Assembly: GCF_965223525.1 (NCBI RefSeq)
Contig: NZ_OZ245005.1
Location: 1,488,001 to 1,552,000, forward strand
Direction of reading: 5' to 3'
Source of the DNA: Leptofilum sp965223525
GTDB taxonomy: Bacteria; Chloroflexota; Anaerolineae; Promineifilales; Promineifilaceae
Length of the DNA: 64,000 nucleotides
A program made the position numbers and the translations under genes. Position 1 is the stretch's first letter. Every line of letters begins with the position of its first letter. Below, piece after piece: positions 25,578-34,753 of the stretch. Below the pieces are notes generated by a model that had not been told where the DNA came from, made no database searches, and saw only the letters and a list, made by a program, of their open reading frames with translations.

Positions 25578-28500
25578 TGGATTTTGATGCAGTACCTGAC
25601 CCGGCGGAGCTGTCTGCCGAGGAGCTGGCGCTGCTGGAGATGATGTTGGCCGAAGAAGGGGTGGACACGTCCACTGAGCCAACTATTCCGCAGCGCGGCA
25701 ATTTAGAAAAATCACTTTTGTCTTTTGCCCAGCAGCGGCTCTGGTTTTTAGAGCAGCTAGAGCCGGGCAGTCCAGTGTACCATATTCCGGCGGCGTTTCG
25801 GCTGCGTGGGGTGGTGGATACGGCCGTACTCCAATCAACTCTCAATCAACTCGCCCAGCGGCACGAATCGCTGCGGACTGTTTTTGTAGCTGAAGATGGC
25901 ACGCCATTCCAAAAGGTGCTGCCGGAGATTGAGCTGCCGCTCAATGTGCTAGATTTGCGAAAGATCGCCGACAACGAGCAGGTGGCTGAAAAGCAGCTAT
26001 TTGCGGAAACGCAACGGCCGTTTAACCTGAAACTTGGCCCGCTCTTCCGCACCACTGTCTTTCAGCTAGCAGATGATGATGTCATCATTTTGTTCATGAT
26101 GCACCACATCATCTCCGATGGCTGGTCTATGGGTGTGCTGTTTGGGGAGTTATCGGCCGTTTACAATGCCACTCTCCGCCAGAGAACTGCTAACCTGCCC
26201 GACCTGCCCATCCAATATGCCGATTTTGCTGAATGGCAACGAAATTGGCTGCAAGGCGATGTGCTAGACGAGCAAATTGAATATTGGAAAAGCCACCTGC
26301 ACGGTGCACCAACCCTGTTGGAATTGCCGCTAGATAAACCCCGCCCGAACAGTAAAACATTTGTTGGGCAGCGGCAGGCGGTGACGCTGGACAAAACAGT
26401 CGCCGATGGGTTGCAAAAGCTGGCGCGGCAGGAAGGTGCTACATATTTTATGGCGGTGTTGGCAGCATTTAAGGTGCTGTTGGCACGATACAGTGGGCAG
26501 GAGAGCGTGGTGGTTGGTTCACCCGTAGCCAACCGCAACCGTGCCGAGATTGAAGGGCTGGTTGGCTTTTTTGTCAATACGCTTGCGCTGCACACGGATG
26601 TGAGCGATGCGCCCACGTTCCGCCAGCTTTTGGCGCGGGTGAAAGAAGGTGCGCTGGGTGCCTATGATCATCAGGATGTGCCGTTTGAGAAGTTGGTGGA
26701 AGAGCTTCAGCCAGAGCGTTCCCTCAATTACAACCCTGTTTTTCAGACGCTGTTTACGCTGGAAACGGCCGTACGCGCCCCCTTGCAGCTAGATGGGGTG
26801 GTGAACGGCCGTTCCCTCGAAGTAGATTTTGGGGCAGCTAAATTCGATCTTAGCCTCTCGCTGACGGCTGCGGAGGAAGGGCTGACCGGCTCATTTGTGT
26901 ACAACGTGGATCTGTTTGAGCCACAAACATTGGCGCGGATGGCGGGGCATTTCCAAACGTTGGCTGCGGCAATTGTGGCTGATCCAGACATGCCGATTAC
27001 CCAGCTTGAAATGCTCACGGAGGCCGAGTGGCAGCAGTTAGTGGCCTGGAACGATACGGCCGTTTCCTACAACCATCCCGTCCCTACCGTACACCAACTG
27101 TTTGAGCTGCAAGTTGAAAAAACGCCAGACAAACTGGCACTCATCTACGAATATGATGAATTTACGTATCGGCAGCTAAATGAGAGGGCGAATCAGTTAG
27201 CCCATTACCTGCAAAAGCAGGGTGTTGGCCCGGAAACATTGGTTGGCATTTCTGTCGAGCGGTCGCCGGACATGGTGATTGCTTTGCTTGCCATTTTGAA
27301 GGCGGGTGGGGCCTATTTGCCGCTCGACCCAACCTACCCGCAAGAGCGGCTGGCCTACATGTTGGCTGATTCTGGCGTGAAGACGCTGCTCACTCAAAAG
27401 CCGCTTTTGCCAGATTTGCCTGAGAGCGATGCGGCCGTATTTTTGTTAGACAATGATTGGCACAAAGTAGAAAACGAACCCATCACCAACCCAGACAGCA
27501 GCGTAAGCCCGGAAAATCTAGCCTATGTCATCTACACTTCCGGCTCGACGGGACGGCCAAAGGGGGTGCTCGTCACGCATCGCGGCATTCCCAACCTGGC
27601 CGAAGCTCAAATCGAGGCATTTGGCCTAACCCCAGAGAGCCGTTGCCTGCAATTTGCCAGCTTTAGCTTTGATGCCTCCGTCTCAGAAGTGACCACCACG
27701 CTGCTGGCCGGAGCCACGCTGGTGCTGGCACCGCAGCGCAGTATGATGCCCGGCCCCGCGCTCATCCACCTGCTGCGCGACAAGGAAATCACGGTTGTCA
27801 CTCTGCCGCCCTCTGCCCTAGCCGTCATGTCGCCCGATGAGTTGAGCGGCGTAAAATCAATCATCTCGGCAGGGGAAGCCTGTTCGGCAGAGATTGCGGC
27901 CAAATGGGCACCAGGCCGCCGCTTTGTCAATGCGTATGGCCCCACCGAGGCCACTGTTTGCACCACAATGATCATTGTGGAAGATGGCGAACGCACCCCG
28001 CCGATTGGCAAGCCCATCAACAACTTCCAAACGCTGGTGCTGGATGCCAACCAGCAGCCGCTGCCGCAGGGCATTCCTGGTGAACTGTACATTGGCAGCG
28101 AACTGGCGTTGGCGCGGGGCTACCATAATCGGCCGGAACTTACCGCTGAACGGTTTGTGGAATTAAGAATTAGGAATTATGAATTAGGAAATAGTCGTAA
28201 ATGGTACAAGAGTGGTGATTTGGTGAAGTGGTTGCCGGATGGGTCGCTGGAGTTCTTGGGTCGGATTGATCATCAGGTGAAAGTGCGGGGGTTCCGTATT
28301 GAGCTAGGTGAAATTGAGACGGCGTTACGGGAGCATACGGCCGTAAAAGAGGCCCTCGTTCTCGCCCGCGAAGATAATCCGGGGGACAAGCGTTTGGTCG
28401 CCTATTTGCTTTCAGCCAATGGCTCAACCCCTTCGCCCACCAACTTGCGTAGCTTTTTGCAAGAAACCTTGCCAGATTACATGGTGCCGAATTCATACGT

Positions 28501-29698
28501 ATCGCTGAAATCGTTCCCCATTTCGCCCAATGGCAAGGTAGACCGCAAAGCGTTGCCTGCACCGTCGCAGGATGTGGCCAGCCGCGAAAGTAGCTATGTT
28601 GCGCCGAGTAGTCGCGTAGAGCAGCAGTTGGCGGCTATTTGGGAAGAGATTTTAGGCATTCCGCAAGTGGGAATCCACGACAACTTCTTCTCGCTAGGTG
28701 GCCACTCACTGTTGGCAACGCAGGTATTTGCCCAAATTGACCGAAAAATTGTGAAGGGATTGCCCATCACTTTATTGTTCCAATATCCAACGGTGGCACA
28801 GTTGGCCGAGGTGATTGAAAAGCAACGGCCGTCTGACGCCTGGTCTGCCCTTGTTCCTATCAAAGAAGGTGGTAATCGCCCGCCGTTTTACATGGTTCAT
28901 GGCGGCGCGGGGCATGTGTTCAACTACCAAAAATTGGCGGATGGTTTGGCAGAGGACCAACCTTTCTATGGCGTGCAGCCGCCAGATTGGACTGGGAACC
29001 GGGTTGCACCACCCAAAGTTGAAGCGTTAGCCCAAAAATACGTTGCCGAAATTCGCCAATTCCAGCCAGAAGGGCCTTACTATTTGGGCGGCTTCTGCTT
29101 TGGCGGCATGGTTGTCTACGAGATGGCGCGATTGTTGCAGGAAGCTGGGCAAAAAGTCGCCGTGTTGGCTCTGGTCGAGCCATCAGCTCTGGGTACGCGG
29201 AAGGAGTTGTATGTACCTAACCAGGAAGGCGTGGGGCCCAATGTTGGGGAGATGCCTCTGTTTGGCTACGATAAAAATGTGCCACAATCATTCCTGGGCA
29301 AGGTGCGACGTGCCGGATTTGGCATTGTCATGCGTTCCCGTCGCCGCCTGATGCGCTCAATGAAAAAGGTGAAACGACTGGTTTTTGCCATTTACGTGGC
29401 CAGCGGTGCGCCCATTTTGCGGCGACATCGAGATTACTATTTGATGGAATTTGTTACGGGTAAGTCGCGGAAGCTGTATCGCCCAGATGGCTCCTTCCGT
29501 GGGCAGCTTGATATGTTCACGGTGCGGCGCGGCCGGTTTATGAACCAATCGCTTGGCTGGGACAAGGTGGCTTCTGGCGGCGTAGAAATGTGCCAATATG
29601 AGACGGATCACATCGGCGTGATTCAAGAGCCAGTGGTGCAGGAAGTAGCCAGCGCGTTGCAAGCGCGGCTTGATGAGGCGCAGAAAGCAAATGGCTGA
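25577..29698 (+). CDS. NRPS, C-A-T-TE, aromatic-like specificity, Cys thioesterase
   Basis: 1373 residues. A short acidic N-terminal helix (LSAEELALLEMMLAEEG) resembles the tail of the first NRPS. The C domain (45-480) has HHIISDGWS (His176-177). The A domain (500-1015) has FDASVSEV, VVTLPPSAL, SIISAGEAC and NAYGPTEATVC. The pocket read by eye is D-A-S-T-I-A-A-V-C, close to Phe/Tyr/beta-hydroxy-Tyr codes. The T Ser is near 1044. The TE (1110-1373) has GGFCFGG with Cys1174 where Ser is usual. This is the natural end of the first line: the TE would release or cyclise the product. An in-frame repeat lies at 28158-28190. The next gene starts inside this one. Confidence 0.93.
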   Translation: MDFDAVPDPAELSAEELALLEMMLAEEGVDTSTEPTIPQRGNLEKSLLSFAQQRLWFLEQLEPGSPVYHIPAAFRLRGVVDTAVLQSTLNQLAQRHESLRTVFVAEDGTPFQKVLPEIELPLNVLDLRKIADNEQVAEKQLFAETQRPFNLKLGPLFRTTVFQLADDDVIILFMMHHIISDGWSMGVLFGELSAVYNATLRQRTANLPDLPIQYADFAEWQRNWLQGDVLDEQIEYWKSHLHGAPTLLELPLDKPRPNSKTFVGQRQAVTLDKTVADGLQKLARQEGATYFMAVLAAFKVLLARYSGQESVVVGSPVANRNRAEIEGLVGFFVNTLALHTDVSDAPTFRQLLARVKEGALGAYDHQDVPFEKLVEELQPERSLNYNPVFQTLFTLETAVRAPLQLDGVVNGRSLEVDFGAAKFDLSLSLTAAEEGLTGSFVYNVDLFEPQTLARMAGHFQTLAAAIVADPDMPITQLEMLTEAEWQQLVAWNDTAVSYNHPVPTVHQLFELQVEKTPDKLALIYEYDEFTYRQLNERANQLAHYLQKQGVGPETLVGISVERSPDMVIALLAILKAGGAYLPLDPTYPQERLAYMLADSGVKTLLTQKPLLPDLPESDAAVFLLDNDWHKVENEPITNPDSSVSPENLAYVIYTSGSTGRPKGVLVTHRGIPNLAEAQIEAFGLTPESRCLQFASFSFDASVSEVTTTLLAGATLVLAPQRSMMPGPALIHLLRDKEITVVTLPPSALAVMSPDELSGVKSIISAGEACSAEIAAKWAPGRRFVNAYGPTEATVCTTMIIVEDGERTPPIGKPINNFQTLVLDANQQPLPQGIPGELYIGSELALARGYHNRPELTAERFVELRIRNYELGNSRKWYKSGDLVKWLPDGSLEFLGRIDHQVKVRGFRIELGEIETALREHTAVKEALVLAREDNPGDKRLVAYLLSANGSTPSPTNLRSFLQETLPDYMVPNSYVSLKSFPISPNGKVDRKALPAPSQDVASRESSYVAPSSRVEQQLAAIWEEILGIPQVGIHDNFFSLGGHSLLATQVFAQIDRKIVKGLPITLLFQYPTVAQLAEVIEKQRPSDAWSALVPIKEGGNRPPFYMVHGGAGHVFNYQKLADGLAEDQPFYGVQPPDWTGNRVAPPKVEALAQKYVAEIRQFQPEGPYYLGGFCFGGMVVYEMARLLQEAGQKVAVLALVEPSALGTRKELYVPNQEGVGPNVGEMPLFGYDKNVPQSFLGKVRRAGFGIVMRSRRRLMRSMKKVKRLVFAIYVASGAPILRRHRDYYLMEFVTGKSRKLYRPDGSFRGQLDMFTVRRGRFMNQSLGWDKVASGGVEMCQYETDHIGVIQEPVVQEVASALQARLDEAQKANG
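28158..28190. repeat. AATTAGGAATTATGAATTAG repeat inserted in frame in an A domain
   Basis: GGAATTAAGAATTAGGAATT and on, encoding ELRIRNYELGN, lies between AERF and YKSGDLVKW. It is a half-unit of the AATTATGAATT family and is in the same loop as in the preceding NRPS gene. Confidence 0.75.
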
Positions 29699-30440
29699 CT
29701 CACCCTGGTTTGCGTACCATCGGCCAAATGACCAGGCTGCACTGCGGCTGTTTTGTCTGCCTCACGCTGGTGGCGGTGCCGGAGCTTACCGCACTTGGGT
29801 AGATGGGCTAGCTCCAGAAATTGAGGTGCTGCCAGTGCAGCCACCAGGCCGCGAAACGCGCTTTTTGGAACGGCCGTACCAATCCATCGAACCATTGCTG
29901 GATGAATTGATGGCGGCGATACGGCCGTTGCTCAATAAACCATTCGCCTTTTTTGGGCATTCACTCGGCGCACTGATTGGTTTTGAATTGGCACGGCGGC
30001 TGCGGCAGGAAGATATTGTGCCACAACAGCTGTTCGTGTCTGGCTATGGCGCACCCCACCTGCCCGTAAAGCTGCCCTCCATGCACCATCTGGATGATGC
30101 TGATTTTGCCGCCGCTTTGCAGGATTTGGACACGGTGCCAACGGCCGTTTTGCAAAATGAGGAGCTATTTGCTCTGCTGCTCCCCATGCTCCGTGCCGAT
30201 TTTGCCGTGTACGAGCAATATCAATTTGATGAAGCCGAGCCGCTCAATTGCCCGATCACAATGCTAGGTGGCGAGGCCGATCCGCTGGTGCCGCCGGAAA
30301 ACCTGGCGGAATGGGCGGTTCACTCAAGCTCCCCGGGCAAAATGCACCTGTTTTCAGGCGATCATTTTTATTTGCAAGGGCAAGAAACGGCCGTGTGGCA
30401 GGTTATTCGGCAAAGTTGCTTGGCGCAGCAACCCTCATAA
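29691..30440 (+). CDS. Type II thioesterase (editing thioesterase)
   Basis: 249 residues of the GrsT/SrfA-D family, which clear wrongly loaded or stalled carrier domains in NRPS/PKS lines. LFCLPHAGGGAGAYRTW is at the N-terminus, the nucleophile is Ser91 in FFGHSLGALIGFELA, and the distal acid and base are GEADPLVPPENL and SGDHFYL. The ATG at 29691 overlaps the end of the NRPS gene by 8 bp, so it is translationally coupled and serves this cluster. Confidence 0.92.
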   Translation: MADSPWFAYHRPNDQAALRLFCLPHAGGGAGAYRTWVDGLAPEIEVLPVQPPGRETRFLERPYQSIEPLLDELMAAIRPLLNKPFAFFGHSLGALIGFELARRLRQEDIVPQQLFVSGYGAPHLPVKLPSMHHLDDADFAAALQDLDTVPTAVLQNEELFALLLPMLRADFAVYEQYQFDEAEPLNCPITMLGGEADPLVPPENLAEWAVHSSSPGKMHLFSGDHFYLQGQETAVWQVIRQSCLAQQPS

Positions 30441-30516
30441 ACAAGATTGCCGTATTGCGTAGGTGACCTTTTTTACGCGATACGAAATATGCAATATTTT
30501 AGGAGATTCTTCAGCA

Positions 30517-31458
30517 ATGGCTGTCAATGGTTTTAGCAAATTTCAAGACAAACTGATGTTTTACGGCCTTAATGTGGTGGAGAAATTCCAGCGCGGGGCG
30601 GATAAATTACAATACAGTCCAACTTTCATCGTTGCCCCCCCACGCGCGGGCACCACCGTAACGCGCCAGGTGGTTAGCTGGGCTATTCCAACCTCCTATT
30701 TTTCTAACCTGACGGCGATTTCCAGCTTCCATTTGGGCAAGCCCCTACCTATCACTACGGCCAAAATGGCCAAGAGGATAGGCGGTGACCAAAATGCGGG
30801 ATCGTTCGAGAGCAATTTTGGCCGCACGGCCGGGCGGGGTGCGCCTGCCGAGGGTGAAACGATTTGGGCGTACTGGTTTGGCAATCGGTATGGGCCAGTG
30901 GAGCCGGAAAATGTGTCGCTACAGCAGGCCCAGTGCATGTACCAGGCGGTTGCAGCAACTGAGCAGGTATTTGGGCTGCCGTTTTTCAATAAAACAACGG
31001 TGCTAAGTTTGCGGATTTGCGCCATCCGCAAAGTGTTTCCCAATGCGCTCTTCATTCAAGTCATGCGCGATCCGCTGGATACGGCCCAATCCATTTACAA
31101 GGCGCGGACGACGCGCTACCCAACCTGGTTGGGTGCTCGTCCCAAAGAGTGCGAAAACATCAGCGGCAAGAGCGTGCTGCAACAGGTTTGTGAGCAGGTG
31201 TATTACGTCGAGAAAAATATTGCCCGCGAGCGAGCCCTTGTGGGCGAAAAAGCATTCCTGACGGTGCATTACAAGGATGTGTGTGCTAATCCCCAGCGTG
31301 AGGCAGAGCGGATTGCGGCGTTTATGGATGCCAATGGTGCGCCAGCCAAGTTAACCCGTTCGCTGCCGGACTCTTTTGAGCTGTCACACGGCCGTAAAGT
31401 GGAAGAAGCTGAATATCACGAAATGCGCCGTTTGTTGGACAAGCTATATCGACAATAG
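30517..31458 (+). CDS. Sulfotransferase-family protein
   Basis: 313 residues. FIVAPPRAGTTVTRQV (about 37-52) matches the PAPS 5'-phosphosulfate loop. FIQVMRDPLDTAQSIYKAR in the second half matches the 3'-phosphate loop (RDPxDxxxS), and LTVHYKDVCANPQREAERI is the usual C-terminal signature. The start at 30517 is chosen because TTAGGAGATT lies 7-14 bases upstream. Substrate unknown. Position between the NRPS line and the pyrrole cassette suggests tailoring of the product by sulfation. A role in releasing or activating a chain is possible but not shown. Confidence 0.75.
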   Translation: MAVNGFSKFQDKLMFYGLNVVEKFQRGADKLQYSPTFIVAPPRAGTTVTRQVVSWAIPTSYFSNLTAISSFHLGKPLPITTAKMAKRIGGDQNAGSFESNFGRTAGRGAPAEGETIWAYWFGNRYGPVEPENVSLQQAQCMYQAVAATEQVFGLPFFNKTTVLSLRICAIRKVFPNALFIQVMRDPLDTAQSIYKARTTRYPTWLGARPKECENISGKSVLQQVCEQVYYVEKNIARERALVGEKAFLTVHYKDVCANPQREAERIAAFMDANGAPAKLTRSLPDSFELSHGRKVEEAEYHEMRRLLDKLYRQ

Positions 31459-31921
31459 ACCCCCCACTATCTTCTTATTTCGATTTCACACAAAACCCAT
31501 TATCCTGCGTGGGTAGGGTTCGTTCACCCATCGAGCAGAAGAAACGACGCTTCTAAATTTATGGAACTTTTCCGCTTTTACACGAAAACGGCCGTAAGAT
31601 TAAACGAAACTTTTTGATGATAATTTAGCCTCAAAATCAGTCTGGTAATGTGATCTGATTCCACCAGTAAACAGCACATCTTCGACTGAGATTTGGAACA
31701 AGTTTTTACAAAATAGCTGCTGCTTTTGGCATTCACCACTATGTTCACATTTTCCCCGCCGAAGCCACAAAATGTTATTCATGCCAACCACAGAAAATAT
31801 CTTGAAAACCAACATTTGATTTATTTGTGGTCTGCTCAAGTAAAAGCTGGGTTTTCGCTTAATCTACTTCATTCTTGTTGGCGTTTACACAACAATAAAT
31901 AAAAGAAGCGAGTAAAAAAAT
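31459..31921 (+). other. 463-bp spacer before the pyrrole cassette
   Basis: No gene seen. AT-rich, one ACGGCCGT near 31586 and several short runs of T. A promoter for the pyrrole cassette is expected here because strand and function change block, but I cannot pick one with confidence. Confidence 0.5.
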
Positions 31922-33067
31922 ATGGATTTTTCTTGGAGTGATGAGCAATTAGAATTTAAACGATCTGTTGCCGAATTTGCCCAAAGAGGGCTTAACCAGG
32001 GTTTGGTTGAGCGAGACAAAGAAGGCGAATTTTCCCGCGAAAATTGGCAAAAATGTGCTGATTTTGGCATCCTCGGTCTCTCTTTTCCAGAAGAGTATGG
32101 TGGTTCCGACCTCGATATTCTCACCACCATGCTCACTATGGAAGGCTTGGGGTATGGAAGCCGGGATAATGGCCTCAGCTTTGCCCTCAATGCCCAAATG
32201 TGGAGCGTGCAGCACCCCATCCTGACTGTTGGTACAGAAGAACAGAAGCAAAAATATTTACCCCGCCTTATCAGTGGCGAGATCATTGGCGCACATGGTA
32301 TGACAGAACCAGACTCTGGCTCCGATGCCTACAGCTTACGCACCCGCTACGAGAAAGTGGATGGGGGATACTGCCTGAATGGCACCAAAATGTTTGTGAC
32401 TAGCGCCCCAATTTGCGACTTGGCAGTTGTATTTGCGACCAACAATCCAAAAATGGGCATGTGGGGCATCACCGCTTTCATCGTAGAAATTGGAACCCCT
32501 GGCTTTAGCGTCAGCCGCGACATTGAAAAGATGGGTCTACGTACCTCGCCAATGGGTGAGCTGGTCATGGAAGATTGCTTCATTCCCGAAGAAAATTTAC
32601 TGGGTAGTGCAGGCGGCGGCGCCAAAATTTTTGCCCACTCCATGGAATGGGAACGTAGCTGTATTTTGGGCAGCCATCTAGGAGCAATGGAGTTCCAGCT
32701 TGAGAAATGTATTCAGTATGCGCGTGACCGCAAGCAGGGTGGGCAGTCCATTGGCAAGTACCAATCCATTTCTAACCGCATTGCCGACATGAAGGTGCGT
32801 CTGGAAACGGCGCGGAACCTGCTGTACAAGGTGGCGTGGCTCAAGAGCCAGAAGAAAACAGCCACAATGGAAGCTGCCATGGCGAAATTGTATATCAGTG
32901 AATCCTATGTTGCCTCTAGCATGGATGCCATTCGCATTTTAGGCGGCTATGGTTACATGACCGAGTTTGAGATTGAACGAGATTTGCGCGATGCGATGGG
33001 CGGTACCATCTATTCTGGCACGTCTGATATTCAGCGAAACATTATTTCAAGATTACTGGGGTTGTAG
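31922..33067 (+). CDS. Prolyl-carrier-protein dehydrogenase (acyl-CoA dehydrogenase family)
   Basis: 381 residues with the acyl-CoA dehydrogenase fold: AHGMTEPDSGSDAYSLRT in the FAD-binding region and GGYGYMTEFEIERDLRDA near the end. It abuts a stand-alone prolyl-type adenylating enzyme (2 bp gap) and lies upstream of a free carrier protein. These three make the pyrrole-2-carboxyl starter in pyoluteorin, prodigiosin and clorobiocin pathways (PltE/RedW/CloN3 type). It would oxidise L-prolyl-S-carrier to pyrrolyl-S-carrier in two flavin steps. The position of the medium-chain catalytic Glu is Ser (IYSGTSDIQR), so the base is probably Glu244 (MEWERSCI), as in isovaleryl-CoA dehydrogenase. Confidence 0.88.
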   Translation: MDFSWSDEQLEFKRSVAEFAQRGLNQGLVERDKEGEFSRENWQKCADFGILGLSFPEEYGGSDLDILTTMLTMEGLGYGSRDNGLSFALNAQMWSVQHPILTVGTEEQKQKYLPRLISGEIIGAHGMTEPDSGSDAYSLRTRYEKVDGGYCLNGTKMFVTSAPICDLAVVFATNNPKMGMWGITAFIVEIGTPGFSVSRDIEKMGLRTSPMGELVMEDCFIPEENLLGSAGGGAKIFAHSMEWERSCILGSHLGAMEFQLEKCIQYARDRKQGGQSIGKYQSISNRIADMKVRLETARNLLYKVAWLKSQKKTATMEAAMAKLYISESYVASSMDAIRILGGYGYMTEFEIERDLRDAMGGTIYSGTSDIQRNIISRLLGL

Positions 33068-33069
33068 AG

Positions 33070-34662
33070 ATGATTTATTCTTTGGCACAAGCACTCGATA
33101 AAACGGCCGTTACCCACCCAGACCGTGATGCGCTTCGTTGTAACGGTAAAGGCATCACCTATGTTACATTGCAACAGCAGACCGATAACCTAGCTTACTT
33201 GCTCCAGCAGCAAGGTGTAAAGCGAGGCGACCGGGTTGGTATTTATATTAACAAGGATATTGAATCGGCCGTTTCCATTTATGGCATCATGAAAGCGGGC
33301 GCAGCCTATGTACCGCTGGACCCATTTGCACCTGTCGAGCGGTTAAGCTACGTGATTACTGACTGTCAGATTGATGTGGTGATTACCAAGCCAAACAAAA
33401 TGGCCCAGGTACGCAGCATGGTGGCAGATACCGATTTAAGTTGCCTCATTGGTGTAGAGCCACAAGAGGATTTGGACGTTACCTGCGTCCCCTGGAGCCA
33501 GGTGGCTGATCCAGACCTGCAAAACAAGCCGGATATCCATGTGATTGAGCAGGATTTGGCCTACATTTTGTATACTTCTGGCTCCACCGGCACGCCCAAA
33601 GGCATTATGCACACGCACCGCAGCGCCCTTAGCTTTGCCGAGTGGGCCTGTGAAGAGTATGGATTGACATATGAGGATCGCGTCACGAATCATGCGCCTT
33701 ATCACTTTGACCTTTCCACATTTGATCTGTTTGCCACGATGCTGGCAGGCGGTACCGTGGTGATCATCCCGGAATACATCACCAAGTTTCCTGCCAGCCA
33801 TTCCCAGCTTTTGCAAGATGAAAAAATCACTGTTTCCTACACGGTTCCCTTTGCCTTAATTCAGCTTATGGAGCGTGGGGCGTTGGAATCACGCGATTTG
33901 AGCAGGTTGCGCTGGGTGTTGTTTGCAGGCGAGGTGTTCCCCACCAAGCATTTGCGTGAGCTAATGAAGATTTGGTCTGACAAGCGTTTTAGTAACTTGT
34001 ACGGACCCACGGAAACAAATGTATGTACTTATTACCATGTGCCGGACCTGCCAGACGATTTTGAGGACACGATTCCGATCGGTTTGGCATGTGCCAATGA
34101 AGAAATGTTGGTGGTAGATGCCGATAACCTGCCAGTGGCGCAAGGTGAAGTGGGTGAGCTTTTGGTGCGGGGCGGCACGGTAATGCGTGGCTACTGGGGA
34201 CGGCCAGACCTCAACGAGAAAGGATTTTACCGTCGTTCGGTGTTTGGTCATTATGAAGATGTCTTTTACCGAACTGGCGATCTGGTTTTGCAGCGAGAGG
34301 ACGGCAATTTCCTCTACTTTGGCCGGAAAGACCGCCAAGTGAAAACGCGCGGCTACCGTGTGGAGCTGGATGAGGTGGAAGTGGCCTTGCTCTCTCATGA
34401 GGATGTGAAGGAAGCGGCCGTTTACATCGTGTCTGATGGCAATAGCAGCAATTTGATAGAAGCGGCCGTTATTCCCAATGAAGATACTGAATTGACCCAA
34501 ACTATTTTGTCAAAACATGTAGGTGATAAGCTGCCGCCTTATGCAGTGCCAACCAAAATTCATATCATGCCTGAATTTCCGCGTACCTCAACCGGAAAGA
34601 TCAACCGACGTGATCTTCAGGCAATGGCTGAAAGTGAATTAGAAGAAGTTGTCGCAGGTTAA
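33070..34662 (+). CDS. Stand-alone adenylation enzyme, prolyl-type (PltF-like)
   Basis: 530 residues, a single A domain with no C or T: YTSGSTGTPKGIMHTH (A3), YHFDLSTFDLF (A4), NLYGPTETNVC (A5), FYRTGDLV (A7) and TGKINRRDL (A10). The length, the free-standing form and the pocket context HFDLSTFDLF match L-prolyl-AMP ligases of the PltF/RedM/CloN4 type, which load proline on a separate carrier protein. It starts 2 bp after the dehydrogenase stop. The partner carrier is presumably the protein at 37700. It lacks the repeat found in five other A domains here. Confidence 0.88.
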   Translation: MIYSLAQALDKTAVTHPDRDALRCNGKGITYVTLQQQTDNLAYLLQQQGVKRGDRVGIYINKDIESAVSIYGIMKAGAAYVPLDPFAPVERLSYVITDCQIDVVITKPNKMAQVRSMVADTDLSCLIGVEPQEDLDVTCVPWSQVADPDLQNKPDIHVIEQDLAYILYTSGSTGTPKGIMHTHRSALSFAEWACEEYGLTYEDRVTNHAPYHFDLSTFDLFATMLAGGTVVIIPEYITKFPASHSQLLQDEKITVSYTVPFALIQLMERGALESRDLSRLRWVLFAGEVFPTKHLRELMKIWSDKRFSNLYGPTETNVCTYYHVPDLPDDFEDTIPIGLACANEEMLVVDADNLPVAQGEVGELLVRGGTVMRGYWGRPDLNEKGFYRRSVFGHYEDVFYRTGDLVLQREDGNFLYFGRKDRQVKTRGYRVELDEVEVALLSHEDVKEAAVYIVSDGNSSNLIEAAVIPNEDTELTQTILSKHVGDKLPPYAVPTKIHIMPEFPRTSTGKINRRDLQAMAESELEEVVAG

Positions 34663-34753
34663 TTTTAGAACACGAACATAGCAATTAGATTAAGGGGAAA
34701 CGGATTTACAGATTATCTATTCGTTTCTTTATTATGGCATTGGAGCTAGTTTT

